From Muribaculaceae bacterium (GTDB lineage Bacteria; Bacteroidota; Bacteroidia; Bacteroidales; Muribaculaceae), in contig VSPD01000086.1 of assembly GCA_009775125.1 (NCBI GenBank), positions 1 through 5,819 of the forward strand: a DNA stretch of 5,819 nucleotides, given 5' to 3'. The notes beneath the pieces are model-generated. The model ran no database searches. It was given only the letters and a program-made list of their open reading frames with translations, and was not told the DNA's origin. This document shows, one piece after another, positions 5,676-5,819 of the stretch (the first letter of the stretch is position 1; every line of letters begins with the position of its first letter). A program made the translations under genes and the position numbers.

Positions 5676-5784
5676 GCAGACCGCCGATGCAGAGGCCCGG
5701 TCAACGGGTCATGCGGGTGGGGCTGCAAGACATAATAAGAATGCGTATTCTATGCTAAAATCCAAGCGATTTTAGCATTTTTTT
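5676..5784 (+). ncRNA. Candidate small RNA or attenuated leader of about 110 nt
   Basis: The segment is bounded by a consensus promoter and a strong intrinsic terminator. It can fold as a nested arm: gcag/ctgc (5676-5679 with 5723-5726), ccgcc/ggtgg (5681-5685 with 5716-5720, one G-U), then ggcccg/cgggtc (5694-5699 with 5705-5710, one G-U) closing the 5-nt loop gtcaa. A linker leads to a small hairpin agaat/attct (5738-5751), which abuts the terminator stem. I do not recognise a known family: it does not match what I remember of 6S, SRP RNA, tmRNA or the common riboswitches. It could be a standalone sRNA or a leader regulating a gene past 5819. No alternative pairing that would disrupt the terminator was seen, which slightly favours a standalone RNA. 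Positions 5785-5819 are A/T-rich with ataagga at about 5803-5809, possibly the approach to the next gene. Confidence 0.5.
5752..5784 (+). terminator. Rho-independent terminator
   Basis: Arms atgctaaaatc (5752-5762) and gattttagcat (5768-5778) pair perfectly over 11 bp around the loop caagc. They are followed at once by a run of T (seven from 5778 to 5784). It points along the plus strand and lies about 80 nt after the promoter -7 element at 5663-5670. Confidence 0.9.
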
Positions 5785-5819
5785 ATTCCGATTAAAAAAA
5801 TTATAAGGAATCCGCTCTT

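Overview
The window looks like a chromosomal housekeeping segment from a member of the Bacteroidales, most likely a GC-rich gut lineage such as Muribaculaceae. The reasons are two strong Bacteroidetes-type promoters (TTTG, 20 bp, TAnnTTTG), the lack of Shine-Dalgarno sites, A/T-rich starts, C-rich third codon positions, and the protein families present. The family placement is inferred from memory of relatives, not from a search.

Layout. Positions 3-38 hold a probable C-terminal tail of an upstream gene. A perfect 9-bp hairpin (51-71) follows, then a secreted histidine acid phosphatase (106-1365, +). A clear promoter (1397-1428) drives lysS (1454-2971, +), encoding lysyl-tRNA synthetase. The 126-bp gap after lysS contains a perfect 14-bp hairpin (2981-3014) and a seven-unit, exactly 10-bp-periodic TCGA array (3021-3090). 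Next is gpsA (3098-4093, +), glycerol-3-phosphate dehydrogenase. gpsA converges on mdh (4184-5182, -), malate dehydrogenase; almost all of the 90-bp gap between them is one long hairpin with a perfect 22-bp core.

Upstream of mdh, positions 5183-5638 are non-coding. They contain an inverted repeat, a 12-bp palindrome, a short 9-bp tandem array and a dense run of small hairpins resembling a dispersed repeat. The right end holds a second promoter (5639-5670), a roughly 110-nt predicted structured transcript and a textbook Rho-independent terminator (5752-5784). This is a candidate small RNA or attenuated leader for a gene beyond the window.

Functionally, lysS serves translation, gpsA supplies glycerol-3-phosphate for phospholipid synthesis, and mdh interconverts malate and oxaloacetate. 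The phosphatase probably releases phosphate from organic esters in the periplasm or outside the cell. No mobile element, CRISPR array, rRNA or tRNA was seen. The coding content is ordinary; the non-coding DNA is the interesting part, because every large gap carries a different kind of short repeat or hairpin.
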